Of a DNA stretch of 30,780 nt, positions 7,870 through 15,232 are shown piece after piece. Source of the stretch: DRKI01 sp011051875 (GTDB lineage: Bacteria; Desulfobacterota; Desulfobulbia; Desulfobulbales; Desulfobulbaceae); NCBI GenBank assembly GCA_026990385.1, contig JALXDL010000005.1:1-30780 (forward strand), in the 5' to 3' direction. The notes beneath the pieces are model-generated. The model had not been told where the DNA came from. It saw only the letters and a list, made by a program, of their open reading frames with translations, and did no database searches. Position numbers and translations under genes: made by a program. Position 1 is the stretch's first letter. Every line of letters begins with the position of its first letter.

Positions 7870-7898
7870 TTGACAAAAGCAGGAATGTTTTTCATTAT
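7870..7898 (+). promoter_or_regulatory. Promoter of the octaheme cytochrome gene
   Basis: TTGACA (7870-7875), a 17-base spacer and CATTAT (7893-7898) make a good sigma70-like promoter. It leaves a leader of about 95 bases before the cytochrome ATG. This and the terminator at 9322-9354 mark the cytochrome as its own transcription unit. Confidence 0.65.
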
Positions 7899-8000
7899 TC
7901 TTGAGCTGGATCAAGGTTTCTCCGGAAACCTTGCTGTACAGGTACACCTGTTCACTTTTTTCCCATCACTTTTTCTTTCAGTTCAAAAAGGAGGAACCGG

Positions 8001-9287
8001 ATGAAAAAAATCACGTACGCGTTGTTAGGCTGCGCTGCCGGCCTGCTGCTGCTCTCGTCGGGGGCAATGGCGGCAGACAAGTGCATCGAGTGCCACAGCA
8101 AGATCTCTCCAGGCCAGGTGCAGGACTGGAAGGTCAGCAAGCATGCTGAGAACGACGTCACCTGCTCCACCTGCCACGGAGAGAATCACCAGACCGCCGA
8201 GGACTGGAAAAAGGCGACCCTGCCCGACGAGCATGTCTGCAAGCAGTGCCACGAGGAGCAGTTCGAGTCCTTTGCCAAAGGCAAACACAACTTTGGCTGG
8301 ACCTCCCTCAACGCTATCCCGGCCACCCACATGGCTCCCGATGAACTGATCGAAGGCGGCCGCGGCTGCGGTGGCTGCCACAACATGGGAATCAAGAGCG
8401 AGGCCCAGAAGAAAGAACAGCGGGAAAAAGGATACCGTTACCAGAACAATTCCTGTGACGAATGCCATACCCGGCACAGCTTCTCCAAGAAAGAGGCCCA
8501 GAGCCCGCGTGCCTGCCAGCAGTGCCACATGGGATACGACCATCCGCAGTGGGAGATGTGGTCCAGCTCCAAGCATGGCGAGCGCTGGTTCGCCAAGCAG
8601 AACGGTGATCTGCCCGCCGATGCGGCCGCACCCACCTGCCAGACCTGCCACCTGCCGGACGGCACCCACGAAAACCACACTGCCTGGGGATTCCTTGGTG
8701 TCCGCCTGCCGCTGCCGGCAGACAAACAGGCTGCCGCCGACCGGGTGACCATCCTCAAGGCCCTGGGTGTGCTTGATCCCGAAACCGGCAAGCCCACCCC
8801 GATCCTGGATGCGGTCAAGGCTGTGGACATGGCCCGTCTGGACCAGGAGTCCTGGCAGAAAGAGCGGGACAAGATGCTCAAGATCTGCTCCGGCTGCCAT
8901 TCCTACGAGTACGCCAAGGAACAGCTTGACATGGGTGACTCCATCATGGCCAAGGCGGACCGCCTCATGGCCGAGGCCATCAACACCGTTGCCGCGCTTT
9001 ACAAGGACGGCATCATCAAGAAACCGGCCTCCTACCCGGCCAACTTCCCCTTCCTGCTGACCTTCATGCATACCAACGGCACGCCGTGGAACAAGGATCT
9101 GGACAAGCTCTCCTACATCGACCAGGTCCTGTGCCAGATGTACATGAAGCACCGCATGCGGGCCTACCAGGGTTTCTTCCACGTCAACCCGGATTACGCC
9201 TACTGGTACGGCTGGAACGAAATGACCAAGGATCTTGGCGAGATCAAGGAACTGGCCCGGACCATGCGCGCCACCCACGGCAAATAG
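8001..9287 (+). CDS. Octaheme c cytochrome, HAO family
   Basis: A 428-aa exported cytochrome. The signal peptide ends at AMA-AD (about residue 24). Eight CxxCH heme sites start at Cys 28, 55, 80, 123, 152, 172, 213 and 296. The order, with a long gap before heme 8, and a helical C-terminal domain ending in HVNPDYAYWYGW are the pattern of the hydroxylamine-oxidoreductase family, in which heme 4 (CGGCHNMG) is the catalytic one. Members either oxidise hydroxylamine or hydrazine or, lacking the Tyr cross-link, reduce nitrite or hydroxylamine. In an anaerobe a reductive or detoxifying role is more likely; this is inference. A strong AAGGAGG site, its own promoter and its own terminator flank it. 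No membrane quinol partner is encoded next to it. Confidence 0.88.
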   Translation: MKKITYALLGCAAGLLLLSSGAMAADKCIECHSKISPGQVQDWKVSKHAENDVTCSTCHGENHQTAEDWKKATLPDEHVCKQCHEEQFESFAKGKHNFGWTSLNAIPATHMAPDELIEGGRGCGGCHNMGIKSEAQKKEQREKGYRYQNNSCDECHTRHSFSKKEAQSPRACQQCHMGYDHPQWEMWSSSKHGERWFAKQNGDLPADAAAPTCQTCHLPDGTHENHTAWGFLGVRLPLPADKQAAADRVTILKALGVLDPETGKPTPILDAVKAVDMARLDQESWQKERDKMLKICSGCHSYEYAKEQLDMGDSIMAKADRLMAEAINTVAALYKDGIIKKPASYPANFPFLLTFMHTNGTPWNKDLDKLSYIDQVLCQMYMKHRMRAYQGFFHVNPDYAYWYGWNEMTKDLGEIKELARTMRATHGK

Positions 9288-9321
9288 GGAATACGGCCTG
9301 AAGACCTGCCCTGACGCACAA

Positions 9322-9354
9322 GGGGCTGCCCGGAATACCGGGCAGCCCCTTTTT
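9322..9354 (+). terminator. Intrinsic terminator of the cytochrome gene
   Basis: A perfect 12-bp GC-rich stem (GGGGCTGCCCGG / CCGGGCAGCCCC) with loop AATA is followed by TTTTT. It lies 35 bases after the stop codon and is one of the clearest terminators in the window. Confidence 0.92.
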
Positions 9355-9439
9355 CATTGAACGTTCAAGCACCCCGCCTTTGTCCCATCGGGCCGCCCCG
9401 CATAACGGGCTGGCGCGCATAGTTCACAATAGTCGTCGC

Positions 9440-9570
9440 CGCGAACGCTCTGAAAATGCCGTGAATGCAAGGAACAGCGAAAAGGTCCGCAGGCATATTG
9501 AACTATGTCGGGCAGTCCTTTTTGCGCTGTGACGCAGCAGGCATGGTGTTTTGGGCTTGCAGCAGATCGC
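9440..9570 (-). repeat. Dispersed repeat B, copy 1 (inverted)
   Basis: About 131 bases whose reverse complement matches 17288-17421. Shared blocks include GCGATCTGCTGCAAG, ACACCATGCCTGC, GTCACAGCGCAAAAAGGA, TTCAATATGCCT, ACCTTTTCGCT and GCATTCACGGCATTTTCAG. Both copies are intergenic and carry no consistent coding frame. It lies between the cytochrome terminator and the end of tyrS. Confidence 0.8.
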
Positions 9571-9638
9571 CCCTGCAACACCACAAGACTCACATCTTGA
9601 GGCAAAATGCAAACCGCTCAATACAGGTCACACCATCC

Positions 9639-10853
9639 TCACCTGAACCGCACCCGGCAGAAGCGCCGTTTGCCCACCTTGAGCAGCACCTCCCCCTGGG
9701 CCGGGACAGCATGATCCAGATCCGTCACCTTTTCTCCGTCAACAGAGACGGCATTCTGCTTGATCATCCGCCGTCCATCCGAGGTGGACTTGACCAGGCC
9801 GGCCTCCAGCAGCAGTTTCGGCAGCCAGATCTCCTCCTCGTTCACCGTGATCTCCTTCTCCGGGATCTCGTCGGGCAGCTTGTGGTTGCGGAAAACCTGG
9901 TCAAAGTTCCGTTCAGCGGCATCGGCGGCCTCCTGGTCGTGAAAGCGGGCCACCAGCTCCCTGGCCAGGCGCACCTTGACCGCCCTGGGATGGATGCGGC
10001 CGGCCTCCATGTCCGCCTTGAGGACATTGATTTCATCCATGGAGAGATCGCTGAGCAGCTCATAATAGCGGAACATGAGCTCATCACTGATGGACATGAT
10101 CTTGCCGAAGATGGCATCGGGCGGCTCGGAGATGCCGATGTAGTTTCCCAGGGACTTGCTCATCTTGTTGACCCCGTCCAGCCCCTCAAGCAGCGGCATG
10201 GTCAGGACCACCTGCGGCTCCTGGCCGTGATTGCGCTGCAGGTCACGGCCCATGAGCAGGTTGAAGAGCTGATCGGTCCCCCCCAGCTCCACATCGGCCT
10301 CCATGGCCACCGAGTCATATCCCTGGATCAGGGGGTAGAGAAACTCGTGAATGGAGATGGGCCGGTTGTTTTCAAACCGCTTTTTGAAATCATCGCGTTC
10401 AAGCATGCGGGCCACGGTGAGCTGCGAGGCGAGGCGGATCATCTCGTAGGAGCTGAGCTCGCCCAGCCAGGTGGAGTTGAAGACCACCTTGGTCTTGACC
10501 GGATCGAGGATCTTGAAGACCTGTTCCTTGTATGTCTCGGCATTACGCTCGATATCCTCCCGGGTCAGGGGCGGCCTGGTATCCGATTTGCCGGTGGGAT
10601 CACCGATCAGGCCGGTGAAATCGCCGATAAGAAAATTGATCTCATGGCCGAGGAGCTGAAAATGGCGCAGTTTCTGCAGGAGGACAGTATGTCCCAGGTG
10701 GAGATCCGGCGCCGTGGGATCGAAACCCGCTTTGATGGTCAGCGGTTTACCGGTCTCGACGGACCGGGTCAGCTTATTCACCAGGTCTTCCCGCGAGATC
10801 AGATCCACGGTCCCGCGCTCGATGAGCGCCACCTGCTCTTCTACCGGTTTCAT
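9639..10853 (-). CDS. tyrS: Tyrosyl-tRNA synthetase
   Basis: A 404-aa class I aminoacyl-tRNA synthetase that charges tRNA-Tyr. The HIGH-type motif is HLGH at residues 52-55, the KMSKS loop is at 230-234, and GGTDQLFNLL is the usual tyrosine/ATP-pocket segment. A C-terminal S4 RNA-binding domain follows (LLLEAGLVKSTSDGRRMIKQ, then VSVDGEKV). Motif spacing and length fit the bacterial TyrZ-like type rather than the E. coli-like type. It starts 53 bases after the rny stop on the same strand, so both are probably on one transcript. No clear terminator was seen downstream, where repeat B begins. Confidence 0.97.
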   Translation of the reverse strand: MKPVEEQVALIERGTVDLISREDLVNKLTRSVETGKPLTIKAGFDPTAPDLHLGHTVLLQKLRHFQLLGHEINFLIGDFTGLIGDPTGKSDTRPPLTREDIERNAETYKEQVFKILDPVKTKVVFNSTWLGELSSYEMIRLASQLTVARMLERDDFKKRFENNRPISIHEFLYPLIQGYDSVAMEADVELGGTDQLFNLLMGRDLQRNHGQEPQVVLTMPLLEGLDGVNKMSKSLGNYIGISEPPDAIFGKIMSISDELMFRYYELLSDLSMDEINVLKADMEAGRIHPRAVKVRLARELVARFHDQEAADAAERNFDQVFRNHKLPDEIPEKEITVNEEEIWLPKLLLEAGLVKSTSDGRRMIKQNAVSVDGEKVTDLDHAVPAQGEVLLKVGKRRFCRVRFR

Positions 10854-10906
10854 CGTCCTCTCCTGCCTCTTTCTCTTCCGATCCTCCCGCCAGCTTGCTG
10901 CGGTGA

Positions 10907-12472
10907 TTATTTTGCGTATTCCACCGCCCTGGTCTCGCGGATCACTGTCACCCTGATCTGTCCGGGATAGGTGAGCTGGTCCTCGATGGCCTTGGCGATA
11001 TCCCTGCTCATGAGCGTGGCCTCGTCATCCCCGATCTTACCGCTGTCCACGATGATGCGCAGATCCCGGCCGGCCTGGATGGCGTAGGACTTGTCCACGC
11101 CGTTGAAGGAATTGGCGATCTGCTCCAGGTCCTCCAGCCGCTTGACATAGCTCTGCAGCATCTCCTTGCGGGCGCCAGGCCTGGCGCCTGAAAGGGCATC
11201 GGCGGACTGAACCAGGATATCGAGCACACTCCTTGGCGGCTGGTCCTCGTGGTGGGCGCCGATGGCGTAGACGATATCCTCGGCCTCGCCATACTTCCTG
11301 GCCAGGTCACGGCCGATGATCGCATGCGATCCCTCGACCTCGTGGTCCACGGCCTTGCCGATGTCGTGCAGCAGGCCGGCCCGCTTGGCTTTCTTGACAT
11401 CGAGTCCCAGCTCCGCGGCCATGACCCCGCAGAGGAAGGCGACCTCCAGCGAATGCTGGAGGATATTCTGGCCATAGCTGGTCCGGTACTTGAGGCGGCC
11501 GATGAGGTTGATCAGGTCCACGTGCATGCCGTGGGCACCGACATCGAAGGTGGCCTGCTCGCCAGCCTCCCGGATGGAGACCTCCAGTTCCTCCGTGACC
11601 TTGGCCACCACCTCCTCGATCCGGGCCGGGTGGATGCGGCCGTCGGAGATGAGCTGCTCCAGGGCCAGGCGGGCGATCTCGCGGCGGATGGGATTGAACC
11701 CGGAGAGGATGACCGCCTCGGGCGTGTCATCGATAATGATGTCGATACCGGTGGCCGCCTCGATGGCCTTGATGTTGCGGCCCTCGCGGCCGATGATCCG
11801 GCCCTTCATCTCGTCGTTGGGCAGGGGCACCATGGAGACGGTCTTGTCGGCAACGTAATCACCGGCATAGCGGGAGATGGCCAGGGCGAGAATGTTCTTG
11901 CCCTTGCGATCCGCCTCGATCTTCATCTCGTTCTCGATCCGGGCCAGCCGCTTGGCCGCGTCCATGCGGGCCTCGCTCTCGATGGATTCCATGAGCTGCC
12001 GCTTGGCCTCGTCCCGGTCGATACCGGCAATTTTTTCCAGCTTGTACCGCTGTTCATCGATGAGGCCGGCCAACTCCTTTTCCCGCTCACTGACCTTCTG
12101 TTCCCGGTCACCGACCCTGGACTCCCGGTCCAGGAGCCGGCTCTCACGCTTCTCCAGGGCCTGGAACTCTTTCTGGACCTCGTCGAGCTTGCGGTTCAGC
12201 CGCCGCTGCTCGTCTTTGAGCTCCAGTCGGCTGGCCTTAATCTCCCGATCCGCCTCCTGCTTGACCTGGAAGGCCTCTTCCTTGGCCTGGAGCAAGGCCT
12301 CCTTCTTGATCTGTTCAGCGTCCTGGATGGCATTTTCTATGATCTGCCGCCGCTGAGCCTCGATGTTCGCCTGGTTCCCCTCGACCAGTTTTTTGCGCAG
12401 GAAAAAACCGATGACCGCGCCAACGATCAGGTCAAACCCCAGCAGGAGCATGGTACCGCCACTCATATCCAT
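10907..12472 (-). CDS. rny: Ribonuclease Y
   Basis: A 521-aa membrane-anchored endoribonuclease that starts mRNA decay. An N-terminal transmembrane helix (about residues 8-25) is followed by a long charged coiled coil (about 30-180), a KH RNA-binding domain with GRIIGREGRN, and an HD domain with LLHDIGKAVDHE and GAHHED, the metal-binding residues. The length is the usual one for the family. AGGTG lies about seven bases before the ATG at 12472. The leader upstream holds two perfect palindromes. Downstream, tyrS is 53 bases away. The closeness to a zapA-linked 6S-like RNA matches gene order I recall from other Desulfobacterota; that recollection was not checked. Confidence 0.97.
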   Translation of the reverse strand: MDMSGGTMLLLGFDLIVGAVIGFFLRKKLVEGNQANIEAQRRQIIENAIQDAEQIKKEALLQAKEEAFQVKQEADREIKASRLELKDEQRRLNRKLDEVQKEFQALEKRESRLLDRESRVGDREQKVSEREKELAGLIDEQRYKLEKIAGIDRDEAKRQLMESIESEARMDAAKRLARIENEMKIEADRKGKNILALAISRYAGDYVADKTVSMVPLPNDEMKGRIIGREGRNIKAIEAATGIDIIIDDTPEAVILSGFNPIRREIARLALEQLISDGRIHPARIEEVVAKVTEELEVSIREAGEQATFDVGAHGMHVDLINLIGRLKYRTSYGQNILQHSLEVAFLCGVMAAELGLDVKKAKRAGLLHDIGKAVDHEVEGSHAIIGRDLARKYGEAEDIVYAIGAHHEDQPPRSVLDILVQSADALSGARPGARKEMLQSYVKRLEDLEQIANSFNGVDKSYAIQAGRDLRIIVDSGKIGDDEATLMSRDIAKAIEDQLTYPGQIRVTVIRETRAVEYAK

Positions 12473-12506
12473 ACAGAAACACCTAGCATGCTAGCGAATT
12501 GAACAG

Positions 12507-12526
12507 TCCCTGCCATATGGCAGGGA
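12507..12526. promoter_or_regulatory. 20-bp perfect palindrome upstream of rny
   Basis: TCCCTGCC and GGCAGGGA flank ATAT, making a perfect 20-bp dyad 35 bases ahead of the rny start. It could be an operator for a dimeric regulator or an RNA hairpin in the leader. There is no T-run, so termination is unlikely. Confidence 0.45.
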
Positions 12527-12632
12527 ACCAGTAAAGACGGCCCCGGAAAAAGAGGCAAGGATGAGGAGAGGCCGAGACATGGCCGACGGAAGAAAGGAGA
12601 ACCGGAGGACCCCCGGAACAACAGACCTGACG

Positions 12633-12664
12633 CGGCCGGTCTGAAGTGCGGCCGGTCTGAAGTT
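12633..12664. repeat. Exact tandem duplication of a 16-base unit
   Basis: GCGGCCGGTCTGAAGT occurs twice with no gap (12633-12648 and 12649-12664). It lies in the gene-free stretch about 160 bases upstream of rny and may simply be a recent slippage duplication. Confidence 0.85.
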
Positions 12665-13121
12665 ATGGCCGCTGCCTGCAGGTACCTGACAACTTTGCCG
12701 GAAGTCCGATTGGACTCGGATACCGGTTACACGAAAAACCGAAGAAATTCAAAACGCGGGAGGTGGTAGCGGCAGCCGGTACCGGACGTTCCTGCCGCTG
12801 CTTTCCTGCCTGTGCACCGCCCTCCGGATGAATTGCTTCTATATGGTAAACCTGATCTCATCAGAGTTGTCTCTATGTCACCGCGCCCGAAACAGTCAGC
12901 CTGTTTCACTCGAAACCTTTTTTCGTCACGGGTCTGCGCCCGCTGGCCGTCTATGTATGTCTCTCAACAGGCGGCTGTCGCCGCCGAACTCCAACACGCA
13001 TCCATCGCCGCGATGCAGACGCGGTGTCCCTTCCCTGTATAGCGCAGCCGGGAAGGGTCGTGGAATGGATGGTGTCACTGCGGCCTGCTGCGGAAAAAAT
13101 CCCCACCCTGCCGTGTCAGCG

Positions 13122-13148
13122 CAATGATTAAACCTATTGGAAATAGGT
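13122..13148 (-). terminator. Hairpin ending the 6S-like RNA
   Basis: ACCTATT and AATAGGT form a perfect 7-bp stem with a 3-base loop; on the minus strand it is followed by TTAATC, a short T-poor tail. It lies directly after the proposed 6S RNA and is a plausible 3' boundary. Confidence 0.45.
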
Positions 13149-13149
13149 G

Positions 13150-13322
13150 GGCAATGCTCATGTCACCGGCAGGAAATCGAAACTGACTTCCATTGAGTGA
13201 CAGCGGAGCTGCCCTATCAATGAGAGTTGGCTCAATACTCCGCTGATCACCAACAGCGCAGGGAACCCGGTTTGCAGGTCAATCTGTGTCTTTTCCCGAA
13301 GGCAGGGGATGTCCTCTGCCTG
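13150..13322 (-). ncRNA. ssrS: 6S RNA candidate
   Basis: A roughly 175-base structured stretch immediately downstream of zapA, the usual site of 6S RNA in Proteobacteria. 6S RNA mimics an open promoter and binds the housekeeping RNA polymerase holoenzyme. On the minus strand CAGCGGAG pairs with CTCCGCTG (13238-13245 with 13201-13208), extended by GTGA/TCAC past one bulged base, to give a 12-bp stem. Further out ACCGG can pair with CCGGT around an internal bubble. A 5' hairpin GGCAG/CTGCC lies near the start. A promoter precedes it and a hairpin ends it. The call rests on position and fold; exact ends are estimates. Confidence 0.6.
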
Positions 13323-13328
13323 TCTGTT

Positions 13329-13355
13329 ACTATAGCAGAAGAACTGTAAAAACAA
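13329..13355 (-). promoter_or_regulatory. Candidate promoter for the 6S-like RNA
   Basis: On the minus strand TTGTTT (13350-13355), 15 bases, then TATAGT (13329-13334). The -10 box is good and the -35 is weak. It sits in the gap between the zapA stop and the structured RNA, so the RNA need not depend on zapA transcription. Confidence 0.4.
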
Positions 13356-13389
13356 AATGACAATTTGGATGCCGGTTTCAGGCGGCGAA

Positions 13390-13677
13390 CTAGTCGATTC
13401 CCGAGGCGACCTTATCTATAAGCTCGTCTATGGATCTGCCCTGGCTCCTGCGAAAGGCCTCGAATTCCTTGTTCAACTGAACATACCTGGCAGCAATGCG
13501 CAGGCAGCCGAGAACCAGCATCTTGCTGGAGGGGATGGTGCTGACCGTATCGAGCTTTGCATCCTCCAGTTCGGCGCGCAGCAGCGCCAGGACCTCCTCC
13601 ACCTCATCTTCGGGGGCGTCACTGTAAAAAGTGAACTCCTGCCCGAACATGGTGAACCGCACCAGACGCTCTTCCAT
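13390..13677 (-). CDS. zapA: Cell division protein ZapA
   Basis: A 95-aa cytoplasmic protein that cross-links FtsZ filaments at the division site. The N-terminal part (RLVRFTMFGQEFTF, then EDEVEEVLALLRAEL) has the ZapA fold. A central ML(V)L segment (MLVLGCLRIAARYVQLNKEF) leads into the helical tail used for dimerisation. Length is normal. It follows the coiled-coil gene by 23 bases on the same strand, so the two are likely co-transcribed from the promoter at 14097-14125. The ribosome site before the ATG at 13677 is weak, consistent with translational coupling. Confidence 0.87.
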   Translation of the reverse strand: MEERLVRFTMFGQEFTFYSDAPEDEVEEVLALLRAELEDAKLDTVSTIPSSKMLVLGCLRIAARYVQLNKEFEAFRRSQGRSIDELIDKVASGID

Positions 13678-13700
13678 CTCTGCACCCAGTCAACCCCGGG

Positions 13701-14012
13701 TTACTGGGGATTTCCCTGCTCCGACTCGAACAGATTTGCCTGCATACCACCCTGGTCGTCTCCCCCGTCATCCGGGTTACCCTGCTCTGACTCCCACTGC
13801 TCGATACGATCGATGAGACCGGCAACGCGATCTCCGACCTCGGCCCGCTCGGTACTCAATTCGTCGATGGTGGCCTTCAAACTGACGATCTCTTCATCAC
13901 GTTCCCGCAGGGTCGCCTCCAGGGCAAGAAAATTGGCCTTCAACTCGTTGTATTTCGTCAAGAGTTTATCAACAAACTGCTCCAGGCGAATCAGTTCCGC
14001 ATTGTTCTCCAT
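13701..14012 (-). CDS. ZapB-like coiled-coil division protein
   Basis: A 103-aa protein, almost entirely a predicted coiled coil over residues 5-70 (RLEQFVDKLLTKYNELKANF, then heptads through LIDRIEQWESE). The tail is acidic and Gly/Gln-rich, and it repeats the segment ESEQGNP twice. The start at 14012 is chosen for the GGGAG site upstream; a longer frame to 14075 has no support. Adjacency to zapA and the coiled coil suggest a ZapB-type partner that bridges ZapA-FtsZ to other division factors. Similarity to a named family cannot be proved from a coiled coil alone, so no symbol is given. Confidence 0.7.
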   Translation of the reverse strand: MENNAELIRLEQFVDKLLTKYNELKANFLALEATLRERDEEIVSLKATIDELSTERAEVGDRVAGLIDRIEQWESEQGNPDDGGDDQGGMQANLFESEQGNPQ

Positions 14013-14096
14013 GGTTGTATCTCCCTCAATCCTGTGACCGAGCGGCCGGGATGGCGGCCAACCCATTGAATTCAAAATATAAGTTGTAAATATAAT

Positions 14097-14125
14097 ACTA
14101 TACAGACCTCACCGGCCGAGCGCAA
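14097..14125 (-). promoter_or_regulatory. Promoter for the zapB-like/zapA pair
   Basis: On the minus strand TTGCGC (14120-14125), 17 bases, then TATAGT (14097-14102), in an AT-rich patch about 85 bases ahead of the zapB-like start. The spacing is ideal and the -10 is one base from consensus. The rest of the gap up to 14365 shows no other feature. Confidence 0.5.
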
Positions 14126-14365
14126 GGGTTTTCGCGTTTTTCCCGCACCTGTGCCGCAGCATATGCCGCTCCGGAAAAACCCCTCCCCCGGCTCGGGAAA
14201 AACATCCTTTTCCACGCGGTGAGGCAATGGGTCCCCAATGGAACAGTACCCTCACCTGCAACGTTGCAAAAAGCAAACCATTTACAATCATTTATCTTTG
14301 TTGCAGAAGGATCAAACGCTCGATATGGGCGAGAGGATCATGCCCTGCCTCGGGCCGGTCCGGTC

Positions 14366-14851
14366 TCAGGGCCGGGAATACCGCCACTCTAGCGGCCGGC
14401 CGTCGCTGTATGGCATGTATCCGTGGAATGGCCTGGGATCGCCATCAAAGACCAGGGGCAGAAAGAACCGGTCCCCCTCCCACATGGGCAGGCTTTCCAG
14501 CGCCTCCAGCGGATGCCAGCCCAGATCCCCTTCCTCGTTGGCAGGGTACGGGGTGCCCTCGAACCGGGTAATCAGAAAGATGAAGCCCAGCCAGTCCTCG
14601 CCGCCGGGACCGAATCCGGTCCAGTTGACCGTCCCGCGCAGCTGCATCTCGCAACAATGAATCCCGGCCTCTTCGAGAATCTCGCGTTTCATACAGGCAA
14701 CAATATCCTCATCCGGTTTCATTTTTCCGCCCAGGCCATTATACTTGCCCAGGTGCTGATCTTCCGGCCTGGCATTGCGGTGGACCAGCAGCACCTGCCG
14801 ACGGTCCGGAGAGAGGATGTAGCCAAGGGTTCCGATGATGGGTGTGTACAT
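14366..14851 (-). CDS. Nudix hydrolase, probable 8-oxo-dGTP/NTP pyrophosphatase
   Basis: A 161-aa cytoplasmic pyrophosphohydrolase. The complete Nudix box is present: a Gly of the GGKMKPDE segment, five residues, Glu, seven residues, then REILEEAGI, which binds the catalytic Mg2+. The overall plan (LGYILSPDRRQVLLVHRN, GKYNGLGGK before the box, WTGFGPGG after it) resembles MTH1/MutT-like nucleotide-pool sanitising enzymes. The exact substrate is not certain. Length is normal for the family. It is divergent from the lytic transglycosylase gene across a 381-base gap and lies upstream of the zap genes on the same strand. Confidence 0.85.
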   Translation of the reverse strand: MYTPIIGTLGYILSPDRRQVLLVHRNARPEDQHLGKYNGLGGKMKPDEDIVACMKREILEEAGIHCCEMQLRGTVNWTGFGPGGEDWLGFIFLITRFEGTPYPANEEGDLGWHPLEALESLPMWEGDRFFLPLVFDGDPRPFHGYMPYSDGRPLEWRYSRP

Positions 14852-14925
14852 GGTCTGCCGGGATACAGGGGGCGACGTAACCGGTCACAGGGTTGACAAG
14901 TCGTTGTTTTCACTTTCTCACAACG

Positions 14926-15033
14926 GCAAGTTGGCACAGGTGCCCTATCTGGGGGCTGGCATGCCGGTTCGCCACGGGCCCTCTCTGCGGGCAGGCGCGA
15001 CCGTGCAGAGAGGTGGGACCTGGGACAACTTGC
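14926..15033. repeat. Nested inverted-repeat element
   Basis: Outer arms GCAAGTTG...AGGT (14926-14941) and ACCT...CAACTTGC (15018-15033) are complementary with a few mismatches. Inside, CCTCTCTGC (14980-14988) and GCAGAGAGG (15005-15013) pair perfectly. The whole would form a long stem-loop in the 381-base gap between the Nudix and transglycosylase genes. The remaining AT-richer part (15110-15180) probably holds the promoter of the transglycosylase, but no clear hexamer pair was found. Confidence 0.6.
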
Positions 15034-15232
15034 GGCGCAACCGGTCCCGGGCGGTCCACCCGGGCCGGGTCATGGCACCGTCCATGGCCGCGAGGTCCTG
15101 AAAACAATCTGTTGGCTCTCTATAAACTTTTTTCTCCTGTTTTCTGTCAATATGATACAATACCAGTGTGTTGAAATGGACACAACAGCAAAGATCCACC
15201 CGGTGTACCCGTAGCGCAAAAGGATTCTCTTC

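Larger units (their letters stand above)
12473..13121. other. Long gene-free stretch upstream of rny
   Basis: About 650 bases with no convincing gene. It contains a 12-bp palindrome (CTAGCATGCTAG, 12483-12494), a 20-bp palindrome (12507-12526), an exact tandem duplication of a 16-base unit (12633-12664), and a plus-strand 7-bp hairpin GAAACAG/CTGTTTC near 12890-12910 with a T-run a few bases on. Short open frames here have poor starts and no recognisable protein features. Confidence 0.6.

Noticed and set aside
9465..10970. Long plus-strand open frame opposite tyrS
   Set aside because: TyrRS motifs are complete on the minus strand; this frame begins inside repeat B and has no recognisable domain.
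12828..13127. 99-codon plus-strand open frame in the rny-zapA gap
   Set aside because: No ribosome site, low-complexity composition without domain features, and it lies in a stretch rich in repeats and palindromes.
14882..14895. GGTCACAGGG, as in the right end of repeat A
   Set aside because: Only ten bases match and the surrounding sequence does not follow the repeat; treated as chance.
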